Assembly (NCBI GenBank): GCA_000955875.1
Contig: JYOE01000011.1
Coordinates: forward strand, 1 to 64,000
DNA from: Terrabacter sp. 28
Lineage (GTDB): Bacteria > Actinomycetota > Actinomycetes > Actinomycetales > Dermatophilaceae
Length of the DNA: 64,000 nt
Reading direction: 5' to 3'
The notes beneath the pieces are model-generated. The model worked only from the letters and a program-made list of their open reading frames with translations. It was not told the DNA's origin and searched no databases. Below, one piece after another: positions 60,410-64,000 of the stretch (position 1 is its first letter; the number at the start of each line of letters is the position of its first letter). The translations under genes and the position numbers were made by a program.

Positions 60410-61666
60410 GTGACAAACCGGACCACCCTCGAGGACGACCTGGACCGAGCGCAGCGGCGCGACGACGCCCTGTGGCGCTACGACGTGCTCGGTCGGGCAC
60501 CGGCTCGGGAGCTGCAGGCCCTCGTCGACATCGCCGCTCAGCTCTGCGCCGTGCCCACGGCCGCGATCAACCTCATCACCTCGACGGAGCAGCAGCAGAT
60601 CGCCACCACCGGCTTCGAGCCGTCCATCTGCGCCCGCGAGGACTCGATGTGTGCCGCCGTGCTCGAGCACACCGACCGGGTCGTGGTGCCGAACGCGAGC
60701 GTCGACGAACGGTTCCGCGAGAACCCTTTCGTCACAGGGATCCTGGGCGACGTCCGGTTCTACGCCTCGGCACCGCTGACCACCCCCCAAGGCGTCATCA
60801 TCGGCCGGCTGTGCGTCTTCGACTCCACCCCCCGAGAGCTCGACGAGGCCCAGGAGCAGGCCCTGGTCGCCATCGCCGAGCGCGTCGTCGACGTGCTCGA
60901 GCTGCGGCTGCGCACCCGTGAGCTCGAGGACTCGCTGGCCGCCCTCACCCAGACCCGCGACGAGCTGCACCGCTCGAACGAGGCGCTGTCGGTCTTCGCC
61001 GGCCAGGTGAGCCACGACCTGCGCACTCCCCTCACGGCGATCATGGCGAGCACCGAGATGCTCGGCCAGCAGCCGGCCGTCATGGCCGACAAGTGGTCCG
61101 AGCGGCTGGTCGCGACTGCGTTCCGGTCCGCCACCCGCATGGCCGGGATGATCGAGCAGATCCTGGCGCACGCACGGGTCGGTGCCGAGCTGCACAAGGA
61201 ACCGAGCGACCTGCGCGTCGTGATCGGCTCGGTGCTCGAGGACCTGGCGCCCACGCTGACGGCGAAGGCCGCCACCGTCGACGTCGGCGAGCTCCCGACC
61301 CTCCCGGCCGACGCCCAGCAGCTCTACTCCGTGCTGCTCAACCTCGTCTCCAACGCCGTGAAGTACGCCCGTCCCGACGTCTCGCCGATCGTCGGCGTCA
61401 CGGCGGAGCGCCACGGACGGATGTGGCGGATCTCGGTGCGAGACAACGGCGTCGGCATCGCGCCCGGCGATCGTGAGCGCGTGTTCGAGCTCTTCAGCCG
61501 CGTGGGCACAGCAGGCGACGGCAGCGGCATCGGGCTGGCCACCGTCAAGCGGATCATCGAGGCGCACGGCGGCTCCATCGGCATCAGCCACTCCGACCGT
61601 CCCGGGACCCTGGTCTGGTTCGAGCTGCCGGCCACCGACGAGACCGAGACCGTCCAGAAGGCCTGA
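60410..61666 (+). CDS. Soluble GAF-domain sensor histidine kinase
   Basis: A 418-residue cytosolic kinase. Residues about 35-165 form a GAF domain (ELQALVDIAAQLCAVPTAAINLI ... FYASAPLTTPQGVIIGRLCVFD). HisKA has the phospho-His in GQVSHDLRTPLTAIMAS, and HATPase motifs are NLVSNAVKYARP, VRDNGVGIAPGDR and GDGSGIGLATVKRI. There are no membrane helices and no adjacent response regulator, so its partner is elsewhere. GTG 60410 is used; no clear ribosome site precedes it. Confidence 0.88.
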   Translation: MTNRTTLEDDLDRAQRRDDALWRYDVLGRAPARELQALVDIAAQLCAVPTAAINLITSTEQQQIATTGFEPSICAREDSMCAAVLEHTDRVVVPNASVDERFRENPFVTGILGDVRFYASAPLTTPQGVIIGRLCVFDSTPRELDEAQEQALVAIAERVVDVLELRLRTRELEDSLAALTQTRDELHRSNEALSVFAGQVSHDLRTPLTAIMASTEMLGQQPAVMADKWSERLVATAFRSATRMAGMIEQILAHARVGAELHKEPSDLRVVIGSVLEDLAPTLTAKAATVDVGELPTLPADAQQLYSVLLNLVSNAVKYARPDVSPIVGVTAERHGRMWRISVRDNGVGIAPGDRERVFELFSRVGTAGDGSGIGLATVKRIIEAHGGSIGISHSDRPGTLVWFELPATDETETVQKA

Positions 61667-62177
61667 CCGGCTGTGCCGCTCTGGCCAGCACCGACCACGC
61701 GATCCCGAACGCGACGGGTGCACGCAGCTCGATGAAGCCGCCCTGGACGACCAGCAGCACGAACGTCCAGGCGGCGGACCCGTCGTCGATCGCGGCCGCC
61801 AGCGCCACGGCGCCACCCCGCGCGCCACTGTCGATGACCACCCCCGCTGCCGTCACGGCGAGCTGGGCCACGGCGGCCAGGCCGGCCCAGCGCAGCCGCG
61901 CGCGGGTGGTCCGCGGCGGTGCGCCGGGCTGCACCGGCCCGAGGAGCGCCGGCGGTGGTCGCTGTCGGTCGAGCGCGACGGCGATGACCACCCCGAACGC
62001 CACGACGCCCAGCAGCAGCGGGGACGACACCGCGACGACCGCCGCGTCTGCCGCTGCTCCGGCGCCGTAACCGGCCCAGGCGACGAACACCGGAGCCACG
62101 GCTTGCACCAGCACTGCCGTGAGGCATGCCCTCACGACCATGGCGTCCCCGCGCGGGGGCGCCGCCGACTCGATCAC
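61584..62177 (-). CDS. Hypothetical multi-pass membrane protein
   Basis: A 197-residue protein with four probable membrane helices (LTAVLVQAVAPVFVAWAGYGAG; VAVSSPLLLGVVAFGVVIAV; AGLAAVAQLAVTAAGVVI; AAWTFVLLVVQGGFI). No family recognised. GTG 62177 overlaps the stop of the DUF1023 hydrolase gene (GTGA). An ATG at 62141 is an alternative start. Its last 27 codons overlap the 3' end of the convergent kinase gene, unusual for this window. Confidence 0.65.
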   Translation of the reverse strand: MIESAAPPRGDAMVVRACLTAVLVQAVAPVFVAWAGYGAGAAADAAVVAVSSPLLLGVVAFGVVIAVALDRQRPPPALLGPVQPGAPPRTTRARLRWAGLAAVAQLAVTAAGVVIDSGARGGAVALAAAIDDGSAAWTFVLLVVQGGFIELRAPVAFGIAWSVLARAAQPVRPSGRSRSRRWPAARTRPGSRDGRSG

Positions 62178-63940
62178 GGGACCAGCCTCGGCCAACGCAG
62201 CGGGTCTGAGCCCAGGCTCGGCCCCGTGGTGGTGCAGGCTCGCTCGTCGGCGCCCTGCAGGATGCGCAAGTCGGGACGTCCGGCGGCGACGGCGACGAGG
62301 TTGTGCGCGCTGTCGGTACCCGCTCTCAGGTAGTCGGAGTGCCCGGCGGACGTACGGCCGACGTCGACGAAGCTGGACCGCGGTCGCATCCAGTGGTTGC
62401 ACCCCGTGCCCGGCTGCTTGGGTGCGAACGTCGAGAGCCGCAGGGCGCCCCCGACCTCCTGCGGCCGTGTGCCGTGCACCATCCAGCCGTAGCCGAAGAC
62501 GTCGTCGCCGATCGCGCCGAGGACGTTGAGGGCTCCCGGTCGGAGGGCGGTTCGCGCGAGGTCGGTGAAGGGCATCCCCGGAGCACCGAACACGGCGATG
62601 TCGTCGATCCGGCTGGTGCGCAGGCTGGCGAACCCGGCGAGCGTGCCGCCGTAGGAGTGCGCCCACACGGTCTGGTGGGCCGGGCGCTGACGGGCGGCGT
62701 CGACGCCGGTGACGAAGTCGGCGAGTGCTCCCGCGTTCTCGCGAGCGACCTTGGCGTTGAGGACGTTACGGTCGATCGACGACACGATCTCGTCCACCTG
62801 CGGGGCGTCGTAACCCATCCACGTGATGACAGCGACGTCCTGCCCGCGAGCGATGGCGCGCGCCTCCGACCGCATACGCACGAACGTGTCGTCGTAGCGG
62901 CGCAGATCGGCGCCGACCATCGTCGACAGTCCGCCGACGAAGGTGACGACGTGCTCCGCCCGGTCGACGTCGCCGACGGCGACGACAGCCCTGAGGTCGC
63001 GCTGGCGCGTGTCGACGAGCAGCAGCCGCCGAGGCCCTCCGTCTCGACGGGCGAGCACGTCACGCACCGCGCGTATGCCGTCCACCTGCTCGTGCGCCCG
63101 CGAGCGCTCCCGGGCGTTCCAGGGCGAGCCGTCGCGCCGCGCGTCCGACTCGCGGGCGACGGCCGCTCGCTCGGCTCGGTCGAGGAGCAGCAGGTTCGCC
63201 TCGTGACGGGCGGCGGCCGGCACGCCGTCTCGTGGACCGACCCACTCGGGTCGCTCGCGGATGGCCTGACGCTGCTCCTCGTCGGTGAGCGAACGCCACC
63301 AGGCTGCCGAGGCGAACACGCCGGCCGTCTGTGGCGGCGGCGCCAGGACGTCGCTCGGGGCCAGGTGGGACGCCGCGAGCCCCGGGCCGACCGCCCCTGT
63401 CGAGCGCGCTCCTCGCGCCGCGACGAGGAGCGAGTGCTGGAGCTCCTCGTCGGTCCTGGTGGCTGTCTGGGTGGCCTGCCGGAGGCAAGCGACGACCTCG
63501 CTCCTCAGCAGCTCGTCGAGCCGGGCCCGGTGCGCCTCGCCGACCGGGTCCCCCAGGGAGGCGCGAACGGGGAGGAAGAGCCGCCCGTCCTCGTCGACCC
63601 AGGCGCCCTCGTCGGCCGCCCGACGGTCGGCACGATCGACGAGGTCGAGCGCACTCTGCAGCCGGTGCGACGCCTCTCCCACGGCGTGGCCCGCGGCCGC
63701 GACGCTGCTCGCGAGCTGCCCGAGCCCAGCCACGACCGTGCCGTAGCGGTCGGCCGCGGCCGTCGCACCGGCCCCCGACCACCGGGGCGCGGCCGAGCGT
63801 CGCCAGAGCACCAGCTCGGACAGGACGACGAGGCGGCGGCGTCGCTCCTCCAGGCGCCGGCTCACCTCGAGCAGCACCTGGGGACGGCCTGCGCGGACAT
63901 CGCGCACCCGCAGGGCGCCGCCCGCCGCAGCCGCCGTCAT
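62174..63940 (-). CDS. DUF1023 alpha/beta hydrolase family protein
   Basis: A 588-residue protein. The N-terminal 180 residues are helical (VLLEVSRRLEERRRRLVVLSELVL ... VVAGLGQLASSVAAAGHAVGEASHRLQSALDL), resembling WXG100-like coiled regions. The C-terminal half is an alpha/beta hydrolase of the DUF1023 type with nucleophile elbow AHSYGGTLAG, preceded by VITWMGYDAP. The catalytic Ser is clear; the acid and His are likely downstream (SAGHSDYL). It overlaps the preceding gene by ATGA and the following membrane protein by GTGA. Substrate unknown. Confidence 0.85.
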   Translation of the reverse strand: MTAAAAGGALRVRDVRAGRPQVLLEVSRRLEERRRRLVVLSELVLWRRSAAPRWSGAGATAAADRYGTVVAGLGQLASSVAAAGHAVGEASHRLQSALDLVDRADRRAADEGAWVDEDGRLFLPVRASLGDPVGEAHRARLDELLRSEVVACLRQATQTATRTDEELQHSLLVAARGARSTGAVGPGLAASHLAPSDVLAPPPQTAGVFASAAWWRSLTDEEQRQAIRERPEWVGPRDGVPAAARHEANLLLLDRAERAAVARESDARRDGSPWNARERSRAHEQVDGIRAVRDVLARRDGGPRRLLLVDTRQRDLRAVVAVGDVDRAEHVVTFVGGLSTMVGADLRRYDDTFVRMRSEARAIARGQDVAVITWMGYDAPQVDEIVSSIDRNVLNAKVARENAGALADFVTGVDAARQRPAHQTVWAHSYGGTLAGFASLRTSRIDDIAVFGAPGMPFTDLARTALRPGALNVLGAIGDDVFGYGWMVHGTRPQEVGGALRLSTFAPKQPGTGCNHWMRPRSSFVDVGRTSAGHSDYLRAGTDSAHNLVAVAAGRPDLRILQGADERACTTTGPSLGSDPLRWPRLVP

Positions 63941-63999
63941 CGGGCGCTGCGCCGGGGGTCGTCGCGCCGCGGGTCGTCCCCCGTGCCGAGTGCCTGCTG
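63937..63999 (-). CDS. C-terminal fragment of an upstream coupled gene
   Basis: The last 20 codons of a frame entering from the right edge read QQALGTGDDPRRDDPRRSAR and end in TGA overlapping the DUF1023 start (ATGA). Its fit to the coupling pattern of its neighbours is the main support; too little is visible to identify it. Confidence 0.45.
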   Translation of the reverse strand, partial: QQALGTGDDPRRDDPRRSAR

Positions 64000-64000
64000 G

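Overview
The window is about 70% G+C, uses many GTG starts, and most same-strand neighbours overlap by ATGA or GTGA. Gene content (DUF6318 lipoprotein, wax-ester-synthase/DGAT-type acyltransferase, nrdR-nrdJ, several universal stress proteins, DUF1023 hydrolase) points to an actinobacterium, most likely Micrococcales and plausibly Intrasporangiaceae; the genus is not secure. I saw no rRNA, tRNA, CRISPR array, insertion sequence or prophage. All gene calls rest on reading translated sequence and recalling family motifs; no database search was run.

Layout. 1-8.5 kb (minus): an mcrB-mcrC pair (McrBC-type restriction), a DoxX-family membrane protein with twin dyads in its promoter, and a large RecB-like nuclease/RNase H-like/SF1 helicase fusion; an SOS-box-like site sits at the extreme left. 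8.8-11.8 kb: a translationally coupled DUF6318 lipoprotein and secreted protein with lower-GC stretches, two small ArfB/ArfC-like membrane proteins, and the first of two paralogous unknowns. 11.9-22.9 kb: an eight-gene minus-strand catabolic operon (beta-decarboxylating dehydrogenase, five-part dipeptide/oligopeptide-type ABC importer, aldehyde dehydrogenase, SDR) divergent from an amidase-GntR/FadR pair, with a perfect FadR-type operator between them. 23-25.4 kb: tex. 25.4-33 kb: VOC and SRPBCC proteins, two tandem-domain universal stress proteins sharing a duplicated promoter module, a secreted subtilase, a ChaB/Rho-N protein, and an MFS transporter coupled to a third USP.

33-45.5 kb: secreted and cell-surface proteins (lipoprotein, Asp-box propeller with CARDB, an unrecognised 645-residue secreted protein, cupredoxin), a WS/DGAT, a PLP decarboxylase, the second paralogous unknown, a NERD-helicase gene broken by a one-base frameshift, an aldo/keto reductase and a hexapeptide-repeat protein. 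45.5-49.4 kb (minus): patatin, folE, malic enzyme and a frameshifted NmrA-like gene. 49.6-54.2 kb: an ABC exporter divergent from a two-component system, then a polysaccharide deacetylase lipoprotein. 54.4-58.1 kb: nrdR-nrdJ with paired NrdR boxes. 58.4-64 kb: an ArsR-controlled MFS exporter, a soluble GAF histidine kinase, a membrane protein and a DUF1023 hydrolase.

The strongest unexplained signals are: (i) the 9-mer CGTATGCCG and its complement, seen about 23 times where chance predicts about one, in several reading frames and between genes; (ii) the two-block promoter element duplicated ahead of two stress-protein genes; (iii) a pair of unknown paralogs resembling RadC/JAB folds without metal ligands; (iv) the FadR-controlled amidase/transport/dehydrogenase module of unknown substrate; and (v) the McrBC plus nuclease-helicase neighbourhood.
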